Origin: Hoeflea_A sp040932035 | Lineage (GTDB): Bacteria > Pseudomonadota > Alphaproteobacteria > Rhizobiales > Rhizobiaceae | Direction of reading: 5' to 3' | DNA: 64,000 nt | Assembly: GCF_040932035.1 (NCBI RefSeq) | Contig: NZ_JBFRBB010000001.1 | Span: 1,054,001 to 1,118,000 of the forward strand | Shown here: one piece after another, positions 24,452 to 32,881 of the stretch | How positions within the stretch are numbered: the first letter of the stretch is position 1 | How the letters are laid out: every line of letters begins with the position of its first letter | The notes under the pieces: model-generated | Database searches by the model: none | Told to the model about the DNA's origin: nothing | What the model saw: the letters and a program-made list of their open reading frames with translations, nothing else | Made by a program: the position numbers and the translations under genes

Positions 24452-24958
24452 TTAGATTTGCGATGTGTCTATGAGCGATGGCTTGAAGAGGACAATCAGA
24501 CCTTTGACCACCAGCACCAGGGCGGTGAGCGCCGTCGCGGCGGCAATAAACCAGCCGATCAGATATTGCGGTATCGCCAGATACTCGGTGACGTCGCCAT
24601 AAGAGCGCGCGCGTTCGGCCAGAACCCATACCCTGTTGGTCGGCCACCAAAGCATCAGACCGCTGACAAGCGTAATGATCCCGTCGCGAAGGCGGGTTAG
24701 GCGGTATCGGTCAAACAGGCCGTCGGCAAGATCGACTGCAATGTGCTCGGATCTGCCCGAAATCACGGGCATGACTGAAAACACCAGAATGGCCATCAGT
24801 ATCCTGGTCAATTCGGTTGCTGCTTCGATTGGAGCGTTGAATGCAGAACGCAGAACCACGTCGCAAAATGTCATGATCATCAGGACAAAAAGCGCTGCGG
24901 AGGCCAGGTATATGGGCGCATCGGACAAGCGCCTTGCCACCGTCTCAAGTGGTTTCAT
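24452..24958 (-). CDS. dctQ: TRAP transporter small permease (DctQ)
   Basis: 168 residues from the ATG at 24958 (an upstream in-frame ATG at 25000 gives a Pro-rich unlikely leader). Four membrane segments, with the family-typical MTFCDVVLRSAFNAPIEAATELTR near residue 30. It assembles with DctM. It lies 10 bases from the DctM start and 63 bases after DctP. Confidence 0.88.
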   Translation of the reverse strand: MKPLETVARRLSDAPIYLASAALFVLMIMTFCDVVLRSAFNAPIEAATELTRILMAILVFSVMPVISGRSEHIAVDLADGLFDRYRLTRLRDGIITLVSGLMLWWPTNRVWVLAERARSYGDVTEYLAIPQYLIGWFIAAATALTALVLVVKGLIVLFKPSLIDTSQI

Positions 24959-25021
24959 GGCATAGCCTTGCTTTGGCAGGGGAGGCGGGTGCTGACGCAC
25001 CCGCCGGTTTCTTGATGTGGG

Positions 25022-26044
25022 TTAGTTTGCGGCCATTTCCGCCTTGACGGCTTCGTGTGCGGCCTTGGCGTCGACGCCCTTGTCGGAAAGTTCCGTCAGA
25101 ACCTTGTCGATCACTTGTGCCTGGATGGCACCATAGGCTTCACGGTCCGCGTCCGAAGCCGCGTTGATCGTGTTGCCTTCAGCAGCGACCGTCGCCTCGC
25201 GTCCGGCTGCATCGATCTCGTCCCAGATCGCGCCGAGTTCGCGGCTCAGCCGCTCGCCGAACACCTTTTCCTCCAGCGCGGCCTGCAGGTCGGCCGGAAG
25301 ATCGGCGAAGGCGTCTTCATTCATGATGTATGCGAATGAACCGCGATAAAGGCCGCCCGGCAGTTCATATACGTTCGGAGCGACTTCCGTCAGCTTGAAG
25401 CCTTTGCGGCTTTCGAACGGCATGACGACACCGTCGGCAGCGCCCGAGGCCAGTGTCTCGTAAACCTTGGGTGCCGGCACCTTGATGCCTGTTGCACCGA
25501 GCGCCGCGCCCACATCGCCGCCGACACCGCCGGGGATACGAACCTTCAGGCCGCTGATCTCATCGAGCGACGATACCGGTTCGGCGCTGTGAAGCTGAGC
25601 CGGGCCGTGCGTGTGCAGGGCGATCAGTTTGACGCCGCGATGCTCATCGAGATCGGCAAGATATTTGTCATGAACGCGCCAGTAGGCGACCGAAGCCTGC
25701 TCGGCATTGCCTTCATAACCCGGCAGTTCGATCAGCTTGGTGCCTGTGAAGCGGCCTGCCTGATAGCCGTGAAATATGATCGACAGATCGGCTGCGCCAT
25801 CCATGACGAGATCCATCTGTGCGGGCGGCGGCGCAAGACCGAATTTCAGCTCAGCCGTCACCTTGCCGTCGGTCGCTTCTTCAATCATTTCAACGAATTT
25901 AGGCCACATCTTCGAGTTGATTCCGTGCGTCGGCGGAGCCCAGCTCGAGATCGTCAGCGTATGGTCCGCCGCAAATGCCACCGCGCCGGAAAGGGCAACG
26001 GTTGCTGCTGTGGCAAGTGCCAGAATTTTTGAAAGTTTGATCAT
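25022..26044 (-). CDS. dctP: TRAP transporter substrate-binding protein (DctP)
   Basis: 340 residues with a Sec signal peptide (LALATAATVALSGAVAFA-A). The mature protein shows LTISSWAPPTHGIN, LKVRIPGGVGG (containing the Arg that usually pairs with substrate carboxylate) and GAADGVVMPFES. The binding pocket therefore probably takes a carboxylate. The start is preceded by AGGAGG and, at 26077-26096, by a perfect 20-base palindrome. This gives the TRAP genes their own regulated promoter. Confidence 0.9.
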   Translation of the reverse strand: MIKLSKILALATAATVALSGAVAFAADHTLTISSWAPPTHGINSKMWPKFVEMIEEATDGKVTAELKFGLAPPPAQMDLVMDGAADLSIIFHGYQAGRFTGTKLIELPGYEGNAEQASVAYWRVHDKYLADLDEHRGVKLIALHTHGPAQLHSAEPVSSLDEISGLKVRIPGGVGGDVGAALGATGIKVPAPKVYETLASGAADGVVMPFESRKGFKLTEVAPNVYELPGGLYRGSFAYIMNEDAFADLPADLQAALEEKVFGERLSRELGAIWDEIDAAGREATVAAEGNTINAASDADREAYGAIQAQVIDKVLTELSDKGVDAKAAHEAVKAEMAAN

Positions 26045-26076
26045 GTTTTCCTCCTTCTGCGAGCCTATTCATAAAA

Positions 26077-26096
26077 TTGACCGAACGTTCGGTCAA
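26077..26096. promoter_or_regulatory. 20-base perfect palindrome, putative TetR-type operator
   Basis: TTGACCGAACGTTCGGTCAA is fully self-complementary and lies 33-52 bases upstream of dctP. Uninterrupted GC-flanked palindromes of this size are typical targets of TetR-family repressors (established for the family). No TetR gene is in the window. Confidence 0.7.
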
Positions 26097-26177
26097 GTAA
26101 TTCAATGCATTTGTGCGTGTGACGTTGTGGCGCGCTGCACGACAGGACCCGCACTTCGGCACCGAATTTGCGTCTTG

Positions 26178-28529
26178 CTACAGTGCCAGTGTGACCTTGC
26201 TTCCCTTTGCGCGTGAGCAGCAGGTCATCAGGCGATTATTTGCATTGCGTTCCGACATGCTCAGCACCTTGTCGCGATGATCGATATCGCCATCGAGAAC
26301 CGCAACCTCGCAGGATCCGCAAAGACCCTCCTGGCAGTCGCAGGGCACATCGATGCCCGCCGCCTGAAGGGTCTGCAGAAGCGTTTGATCGGCGGGGACT
26401 GTGACCGTCAGACCGGAATCGCGCAACTCCGCTTCGAAAGCGTGTTCCTTGTCCGGGTCGAGTGCTGAATCGACGGCGGAAAAATGCTCAATGTGGAGTG
26501 TGTTTTCCGGCCAGTCATCTGCCATTTGCTGCAATTGATCCAGCATACGCTCAGGCCCGCACGCATAGACTTGCGTTGCATTGTCGAGGCCGTCAAGCAG
26601 ATGAACCATATCCATCCGTTTGCCGTCGGCCTTCGCATAGAGGCTGAGAAAATCGCCGTGGTCCTGTTGCAGCCGCTTGATGAATGACATCGACGCCGTC
26701 GCGCGCCCGGCATAATGGAGCTCGTATGGTTTGCCGAGCACCTTCAACCGGTCCGCCTTGGCTAGGATCGGCGTGATACCGATGCCGCCGGCGATCAGGA
26801 TATAGCGTCCGGCCGTCTCATCGAGGCGGAAATGGTTTTTGGGGCCGCGCATTTTGATAGTCGCGCCGGTCTTCACGCTCTCATGGATATGAACAGAGCC
26901 GCCGCGGCCGTCGTCTTCGCGCAGGACCGCCACCTGATAGCATGACCGGTCGTCGGCATCACCGCAGAGCGAATATTTGCGCTCGTAGTCGCCAACGAGG
27001 AGATCGACATGCGATCCGGGGCTCCAGCGCGGCAGCTTGCGTCCACGGGCATCCTTGAGGACAAGCCGTATGACGCCATCGGCTTCCGGCTTGATTTCGG
27101 CGACCGTGATCTGCCGTGCAATATCCGCTTTTGACGGTGCGCCGATGCTGTAGGTGCGGCGTCGGTCCAGGATCTCCGGGTTCATGCGTTCCGGGTTCTT
27201 CGCCGGATCCCATTCAACCCAAAGATTGTGCGGTCCACGAAAGGATGTATTGGGCAGATAGACGAATTCCTGATCGGCCGCGAGCTTCATATGCGGCAGA
27301 CGGCGGGTGAATTCCTCGAGGAATATCCGCATTTCCATACGCGCGAGGTTCTTGCCGAGACACTGATGGCTGCCGTAGCCGAATGTCAGGTGATCCGTCG
27401 TGTTGTCGCGGTAAATGTCCAGCTCGTCCGGATTTTCGAAATGGCGCTGATCGTGATTTGCCGATGTCATGACGATAAGCAGCTTCGAGCCCTCGGGGAT
27501 CGGAACGCCGCCAACCGACGTGTCCCCGGTCGCGATACGCCGCCAGGCGACAATGCTTCCCGAGGCGCGCAGGCATTCTTCGACTGTGTTGGGTATAAGG
27601 GTAGGGTTCTCACAGACCTCTTCCCAGACATCCGGGTTTGAGAGCAGCAGGCGCATGGCGTTTGCCATGGCATGCGCAGTCGTTTCGTGCGCCGCCACAA
27701 GGCCCGCCATCATCATGGAGTGGAGATAGGAGTCGGTAACGACATCCGGCAGTTCCTGCTGCCGTCGGATGGAAAAGCGCATCCATCCGTGGCCTGACGG
27801 ATCGGCGCGCATCTTTTCAATGACCTTGCCGGAATACTGCCAGAACCTGCCGACGGATTCTGCAACAGCCACCTGTTCTTCCTGTGAGGGCCGTCCCCAG
27901 GTGTTGACGGTGTGAGCGACTGAGAACGCCTTGAGCGGCGCCATATCCTCTTCCGGCACGCCGAGGAAATGCAACGCCACGGTCAGTGGGATTTCGTAGA
28001 GCATTTCGTCGACGAGGTCGGCCTTGCCCTTGTCTATGAAACGGTCGATGAATTCGGATGTCAGCCGGCGCACCATCGGCTCGTGATTGGCGAGCTCGGC
28101 CGGCTCGAACGAGTGCATAAGAGCACGCCGGCGTGCCATATGCTCCGGTTCGTCCTCGTTCACAAGCGTGCGGTTCATGCCGTAGTCGTAGCGCTTGAGC
28201 GTATCCTGCGCTTCCTGCGAAACCGGCGTGATCTTTTCGAGCGCGATCGCCGGCGAGAACACCAGATTGTCGCGGAAAACCGCCTTCACATCGTCATAGC
28301 GCGTGACCACCCAATAGCCGAGCTTCGGACTGTAGAAGACAGGTTCCTGTTCACGGGACCAGCGCAGGGCTTCGGCGGGGTCGACCTGATACGGCCCCTC
28401 GAATGGATCGAATTCAGCGGCCCGCACGGAGACCGGGCAACCATTCGGCGCTGTCAGGTCGTGCGGAAACGGACACCCGTCGGCGATTGAAGCCGCGGCC
28501 CTGTCGTCACGTTCGCCTGTGTTCGTCAT
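26178..28529 (-). CDS. Self-sufficient cytochrome P450 fused to FMN/2Fe-2S reductase (CYP116B-like)
   Basis: 783 residues. Residues ~20-430 are a P450: I-helix AAHETTAHAM near 280 and heme loop FGYGSHQCLGKNLARMEM with the Cys ligand near 390. Residues ~475-690 are a phthalate-dioxygenase-reductase-like module (RKYSLCGD flavin site, LIAGGIGITPILA for NAD(P)H). Residues ~700-783 are a plant-type ferredoxin (CDCQEGLCGSC plus a distal Cys). It therefore needs no separate redox partners. The order P450-reductase-ferredoxin is that of CYP116B/P450RhF. It lies upstream of TRAP genes and divergent from an IclR regulator. Substrate unknown; likely an aromatic ether or acid (inference). Confidence 0.93.
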   Translation of the reverse strand: MTNTGERDDRAAASIADGCPFPHDLTAPNGCPVSVRAAEFDPFEGPYQVDPAEALRWSREQEPVFYSPKLGYWVVTRYDDVKAVFRDNLVFSPAIALEKITPVSQEAQDTLKRYDYGMNRTLVNEDEPEHMARRRALMHSFEPAELANHEPMVRRLTSEFIDRFIDKGKADLVDEMLYEIPLTVALHFLGVPEEDMAPLKAFSVAHTVNTWGRPSQEEQVAVAESVGRFWQYSGKVIEKMRADPSGHGWMRFSIRRQQELPDVVTDSYLHSMMMAGLVAAHETTAHAMANAMRLLLSNPDVWEEVCENPTLIPNTVEECLRASGSIVAWRRIATGDTSVGGVPIPEGSKLLIVMTSANHDQRHFENPDELDIYRDNTTDHLTFGYGSHQCLGKNLARMEMRIFLEEFTRRLPHMKLAADQEFVYLPNTSFRGPHNLWVEWDPAKNPERMNPEILDRRRTYSIGAPSKADIARQITVAEIKPEADGVIRLVLKDARGRKLPRWSPGSHVDLLVGDYERKYSLCGDADDRSCYQVAVLREDDGRGGSVHIHESVKTGATIKMRGPKNHFRLDETAGRYILIAGGIGITPILAKADRLKVLGKPYELHYAGRATASMSFIKRLQQDHGDFLSLYAKADGKRMDMVHLLDGLDNATQVYACGPERMLDQLQQMADDWPENTLHIEHFSAVDSALDPDKEHAFEAELRDSGLTVTVPADQTLLQTLQAAGIDVPCDCQEGLCGSCEVAVLDGDIDHRDKVLSMSERNANNRLMTCCSRAKGSKVTLAL

Positions 28530-28625
28530 GCCAATTCCCTCAGTATTTACTTTTATCGCACAAAATGTACCTTATAATGCACACAAGCAAATGAAGCGGA
28601 CCAAGTCAAGAAACCGGAAATCCCG
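28530..28625. promoter_or_regulatory. Divergent promoter region of P450 and IclR regulator
   Basis: This 96-base region is AT-rich. It contains repeated half-sites of the form GCACA/TGTAC around 28558-28584 (GCACA-AAA-TGTAC, then GCACA). These could be IclR-binding half-sites, but the symmetry is imperfect. Confidence 0.35.
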
Positions 28626-29303
28626 ATGGCGACACTTCAGACTTTGGACAGAGGCATCAGCGCTCTGCAGATTATCGCAGCCCGCAGGGACGGTGTCGGG
28701 GTTGCGACCCTGGCCGAGGAACTCGGCGTGGATCGCGCGATCGCCTACCGCATTGCCGCGACGCTTGAAGAGCGTGCCCTCATATCCCGTACTGCCGGGG
28801 GGCGCTTGATTTTGGGCGTGGGGGTGCTGGAGCTTGCCACGCAATTCGGGCCGCAACTGCGCATTATTGCACAGCCCATCCTTTCAGACCTTGCCCGCCG
28901 CACAAGCGCAACGGCCTTCATCTCAGTCGCCAGTGGCGAGGAATGCGCGGCTCTTTCGGTTGCCGAGCCGGATGAGGGATTACTGCGTGTCGGCTATCGG
29001 GTTGGAAGCCGTCATCCGATCGACCGCGGCGCGGCGGGCATTGCAATCCTTGCCGGCAGGAAAGAACTGCCCGATGACAGCGATGCGGTGAAGGAAAGCC
29101 GCCGGCTGGGATTCAGCGTTACGCGCGGTGAATTGCAGCCGGGTGCAGTTGGCGTTGCCAGCCCGATTCTTCCCGACGGCCGTCAGGTCGCGAGCTTCGA
29201 AGCGTCGGTCGGTGTCGTCGCGATGGAGGATCTTGACGTAGACACGGCGTCGGTCGCGGTCGTGGCCTGCGCGAAGGAACTCGCCTCGTTCGTGAACCGG
29301 TAA
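28626..29303 (+). CDS. IclR-family transcriptional regulator
   Basis: 225 residues. The N-terminal winged helix-turn-helix (TLDRGISALQIIAARRDGVGV, ATLAEELGVDRAIAYRIAATLEE) and the C-terminal effector domain (HPIDRGAAGIAILAG, SPILPDGRQVASFEASV) follow the IclR plan. It is somewhat shorter than the usual ~250. It is transcribed away from the P450 gene with 96 bases between, so it is the probable regulator of that gene. Confidence 0.88.
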   Translation: MATLQTLDRGISALQIIAARRDGVGVATLAEELGVDRAIAYRIAATLEERALISRTAGGRLILGVGVLELATQFGPQLRIIAQPILSDLARRTSATAFISVASGEECAALSVAEPDEGLLRVGYRVGSRHPIDRGAAGIAILAGRKELPDDSDAVKESRRLGFSVTRGELQPGAVGVASPILPDGRQVASFEASVGVVAMEDLDVDTASVAVVACAKELASFVNR

Positions 29304-29315
29304 GGCCCGCTCGCG

Positions 29316-29819
29316 TCAGTCGCAGATATCCGCAATGGAACCGAGTTCGTCATGCAGCCGGTCGAGTGTTTCGTCGTCGATGGCGGCAAAGGCGCCGGCC
29401 ACCCAGTGAGCATTGGCCTGCGCCATCTCGTCAAAGCGGGCAAGCCCTTTGTCTGTTAGTCGTATGAGATACCGGCGGCGGTCGTTCGGATCGGCGACAC
29501 GCAGGACGAGGCCATCGGCTTCCATCCGGTCGAGCAGCGAGGATATGTTGCCCGAAGGGGCAAGAAGGCTGGCGCCGAGATCGCCCACCGACAGGCAATT
29601 GTCCGGTGCCCGATAAAGCTGGGAGAGAACGTCGAAGCGTACGAACCGCACTCCGAAGGTCTTCTGCATCTGAGCGCTGACGTCGGATTCGATGCGCCGG
29701 GATGTTCGCACCAGCCGCAGCCAAAGCCGCAATACGCGTCGTTCGCGTTCGCTGTAGCTTTCTTCAACCATTGAACCTTTTGCAGGTCCGGCCGGGATGG
29801 TTTGCGCGTCCTTGTCCAT
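29316..29819 (-). CDS. MarR-family transcriptional regulator
   Basis: 167 residues. The winged helix-turn-helix is clear: LSVGDLGASLLAPSGNISSLLDRME, then the DPNDRRRYLIRLTDKG wing. Flanking helices provide dimerisation. MarR proteins often sense aromatic acids or their CoA esters. It is divergent from the aromatic-CoA gene run starting at 30047, across an AT-rich region with a 39-base dyad at 29965-30003. It converges with the IclR gene, 12 bases apart. Confidence 0.88.
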   Translation of the reverse strand: MDKDAQTIPAGPAKGSMVEESYSERERRVLRLWLRLVRTSRRIESDVSAQMQKTFGVRFVRFDVLSQLYRAPDNCLSVGDLGASLLAPSGNISSLLDRMEADGLVLRVADPNDRRRYLIRLTDKGLARFDEMAQANAHWVAGAFAAIDDETLDRLHDELGSIADICD

Positions 29820-29964
29820 GCGACCGGGATATCATCAGGCGCAGACGGTGCCAATCCGTTTGTGCCTGGTCGGCATGTGAAGAGGACTTCTTTTCCCGGT
29901 TATTCAGCGCGTTCGGCACCGTGTCCGGCTCGGACTTTGATCTCCCTGCTCAAAAAGCTGTTGC

Positions 29965-30003
29965 ATTTATCTTATATATGAAATATTAATATATAAAATA
30001 AAT
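29965..30003. promoter_or_regulatory. AT-rich dyad, putative MarR operator/promoter
   Basis: Two 15-base arms (29965-29979 and 29989-30003) are complementary with one mismatch, around a 9-base spacer. The core TTATATAT/ATATATAA arms are perfect. It lies between divergent marR and the aromatic operon, 44 bases before the ATG at 30047. Binding by the MarR protein is inference. Confidence 0.55.
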
Positions 30004-30046
30004 TTAGGCGCGTCGAGTCGAGATGCGTTTCGATAGGGAGTGCATC

Positions 30047-32410
30047 ATGAAGATCACGGTAGTGGGCGGCGGTCCTGGCGGTCTCTATTTCGCGTTGCTG
30101 ACAAAGAAGCAGCGCCCCGATTGGACCATCGAAGTTTTCGAGCAGAACCGGGACGACGACACGTTCGGTTTCGGCGTGGTTTTCTCCGACGACACACTCG
30201 ATGAATTTCTTTCCCGCGACCCCGAGACCTACGAGAAAATCCGCGATCACTTTGCCTATTGGGATGATATCGCCATCCATTTCAAGGGTGAGGAGGTGCG
30301 CTGCGCCGGCAACGGGTTTTGCGGAACGTCACGCTTCACCCTGCTCAGAATTCTGCACGAACGCTGCGAGGAACTGGGCGTTGTTCTGAATTTCTCGGAT
30401 CGCATTGAGCCGGCGGAACTCGGTGTCCGTTTCGCCGATTCCGACATCATCGTCGCTTCCGACGGGATCAATTCAGCCATACGCGATCATTTCGCTGACG
30501 CTTTCCAGCCAAGCATAACGATCAAATCGAACCGTTTCTGCTGGATGGGTTCGACCCGGCCCATGGACGAATTCAACTATTTCTTCCGCATGACCGAGCA
30601 CGGCATCATCTGCGCCCACACCTACCAGTACCAAGCCGACGCCTCGACCTGGGTCTTCGAAATGGACGAGGCCTGCTGGCAGGGTCATGGCTTCGAGGAG
30701 TTCGATGAGGAAGGTTCGAAAGTAAAGCTCGAAGCAATATTCGCCGACGAACTGCAGGGCCACGGCCTGCTGTTGAATCGCTCCAACTGGCGCAAGTTCC
30801 CGCGCATATTCTGCGAAAAATGGTATCACGAGAACATTGTCATCCTTGGCGATGCCAAGGCGTCTGCGCACTTTTCCATCGGCTCCGGCACCAAGCTCGC
30901 CATGGAATGCGGTATCGCCCTTTCCGATGCGGTGCTCGAGCACGGCGAACAGTCTGTGGAAGTGGCCTTCAAGGCCTATGACGATGAGCGCCGCACCCCT
31001 TGCCAGATCATCCAGCACAATGCCGACGTGTCGCTTGCATGGTTCGAACATATGGGCCGCTCCTGGGACATGGACCCGATGCAGTTTTCCATGGTCGTTA
31101 TGTGCCGGGCAAAATCCATTACCTATGACAACCTCATTTTGCGCGATCCGTCCTATGTCGAGGCTGTCGATACCGCCTGGTACGAACGCTACTACCGTGA
31201 GACCGGCATCGATGTGCGTAGGTCGCGTCCGACGCCGATGTTTACGCCGTTCAGGCTGCGCGAACTGGAGATCCCGAACCGCGTGGTCATGTCACCGATG
31301 GCGCAATATTCCGCTGACGAGAACGGCGACCTGACCGACTGGCATTTTGTCCACTACACCTCCCACGCGCTCGGCGGCATGGGCATGATCTATTGCGAAA
31401 TGACATGCCCGTCGCCGGACGCGCGCATCACGCTTGGATGCCCCGGAATGTGGACCGACGATCACGAGGCCCAGTGGAAACGGATTGTCGATTTCGTCCA
31501 TGCCAATTCCGACACCAAATTCTGCATGCAGCTGGGGCATTCCGGCCGCAAGGGCTCGACCCAGCTCGGCTGGGAGAAGATGGACTACCCGATTGCCGAC
31601 GCCGACAAGAACTGGCCGCTCCTTTCGGCATCGCCGATCCCGTATTTCGAAGGCATTAGCCAGGTTCCGCAGGAGCTGGACCGGGCTGGCATGGACCGTA
31701 TCCGCGACGATTTCGTTCAAGGCGCGGAACGGGCCGCGCGTGCCGGTTTTGACATGCTCGAACTGCATTGCGCTCACGGCTATCTTTTTGGCTCGTTCCT
31801 GTCGCCTCTCACCAACCGGCGTACCGACGCATATGGCGGCTCGGTTGAAAACCGGCTGCGCTTTCCGCTTGAGATATTCGAGGCAATGCGCGCCGTCTGG
31901 CCGCAGGAAAAGCCGATGTCCGTGCGTGTCTCGGCGACCGACTGGAAGGAGGGCGGCCTGAGCGAAGAAGATCTGTTCGCAATCGCCAATGCCTTCCACG
32001 ACGCCGGCTGCGACCTGATCGACGTATCCGCCGGCCAGACGGTGCCGGATCAACAGCCCGTATACGGGCGCATGTTCCAGGCGCAGTTTGCAGAAGCCGT
32101 GCGCAACGTGCCGAAGATCGCCACCATGGCGGTGGGCAACATCACCGAGGCGGCGCAGGTCAATACGATCCTTCACACACGGCGCGCCGATCTGGTCGCG
32201 CTCGCCCGTCCGCATCTGTGGGATCCGTATTTTACAAGACGCGCCGCCGCGACCTATGGCGCAGAGGTCGGTCACTGGCCGCCGCAATATCTAACGGGCC
32301 GCGATCAGGCCTACCGCGAGCAGGCAAAGGCACGCGAAAGCGCGCTTGAACTGCAGCGCAAAGCGCGTCCCAGCCAGCACGTCAAACCCGTGGCGCTGGC
32401 GGCGGAGTAG
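30047..32410 (+). CDS. Bifunctional flavin monooxygenase/Old-Yellow-type reductase (salicylyl-CoA 5-hydroxylase or 2-aminobenzoyl-CoA monooxygenase/reductase type)
   Basis: 787 residues from the ATG at 30047, which has GGGAG upstream; an in-frame ATG at 30023 does not. Residues 1-~390: aromatic FAD hydroxylase with GGGPGG at 6-11, ASDGINSAIR near 140 and the GDAKASAHFSIGSG FAD motif near 270. Residues ~395-770: an Old-Yellow/2,4-dienoyl-CoA-reductase-like barrel (VMSPMAQYSA, CMQLGHSGRKG, HCAHGYLFGSFLSPLTNRR). Known relatives hydroxylate aromatic CoA thioesters, and the anthraniloyl-CoA enzyme then reduces the ring. First gene of the operon. Which CoA ester is used cannot be told from sequence. 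Confidence 0.9.
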   Translation: MKITVVGGGPGGLYFALLTKKQRPDWTIEVFEQNRDDDTFGFGVVFSDDTLDEFLSRDPETYEKIRDHFAYWDDIAIHFKGEEVRCAGNGFCGTSRFTLLRILHERCEELGVVLNFSDRIEPAELGVRFADSDIIVASDGINSAIRDHFADAFQPSITIKSNRFCWMGSTRPMDEFNYFFRMTEHGIICAHTYQYQADASTWVFEMDEACWQGHGFEEFDEEGSKVKLEAIFADELQGHGLLLNRSNWRKFPRIFCEKWYHENIVILGDAKASAHFSIGSGTKLAMECGIALSDAVLEHGEQSVEVAFKAYDDERRTPCQIIQHNADVSLAWFEHMGRSWDMDPMQFSMVVMCRAKSITYDNLILRDPSYVEAVDTAWYERYYRETGIDVRRSRPTPMFTPFRLRELEIPNRVVMSPMAQYSADENGDLTDWHFVHYTSHALGGMGMIYCEMTCPSPDARITLGCPGMWTDDHEAQWKRIVDFVHANSDTKFCMQLGHSGRKGSTQLGWEKMDYPIADADKNWPLLSASPIPYFEGISQVPQELDRAGMDRIRDDFVQGAERAARAGFDMLELHCAHGYLFGSFLSPLTNRRTDAYGGSVENRLRFPLEIFEAMRAVWPQEKPMSVRVSATDWKEGGLSEEDLFAIANAFHDAGCDLIDVSAGQTVPDQQPVYGRMFQAQFAEAVRNVPKIATMAVGNITEAAQVNTILHTRRADLVALARPHLWDPYFTRRAAATYGAEVGHWPPQYLTGRDQAYREQAKARESALELQRKARPSQHVKPVALAAE

Positions 32411-32414
32411 ACAC

Positions 32415-32843
32415 ATGGCTGGTGTTTTCACAGTCACGCGGGTTTTGCGGTTTGCCGATTGCGATCCGGCAGGCATCGCTTTTTATCCGCGGCTGCTGGA
32501 ACACGTGAACAATCTGGTGGAGGATTGGTTTGCAGGACCGCTGGAATGCTCGTTCCACGACCTGCATTTCAAGCGCAATAAAGGCCTGCCCACCGTCACG
32601 GTGAATGTGAACTTCCTGCGCCCGGCAGAGCTCGGTGACGAGATCGACTGGAGCCTGAGCGTCAAGGCGCTGAACCGGTCGTCAATGACCCTGTCGGTCC
32701 GTGCGAAACGCCCTGACGGGGAGGAACTGCTGCATGCCGAGCCGACACTCGTGCACAGCGATTTTACCCGCGACCCGCCAAGATCGGAGCCGTTTCCGGA
32801 CGAACTGAGAGAAAAAATCGAGACCTACCAAGACCCGCAATAA
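32415..32843 (+). CDS. Hot-dog-fold acyl-CoA thioesterase (YbgC/4-hydroxybenzoyl-CoA type)
   Basis: 142 residues from the ATG at 32415. LRFADCDPAGIAFYPRLLE contains the catalytic Asp pattern of the 4-hydroxybenzoyl-CoA thioesterase/YbgC family. It begins four bases after the monooxygenase-reductase stop. It could release a hydroxylated aromatic acid from CoA or recycle trapped CoA. Confidence 0.87.
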   Translation: MAGVFTVTRVLRFADCDPAGIAFYPRLLEHVNNLVEDWFAGPLECSFHDLHFKRNKGLPTVTVNVNFLRPAELGDEIDWSLSVKALNRSSMTLSVRAKRPDGEELLHAEPTLVHSDFTRDPPRSEPFPDELREKIETYQDPQ

Positions 32844-32881
32844 TGGGCGACGCCGCGATATGCGGCGACAAGGTGAGGGAT

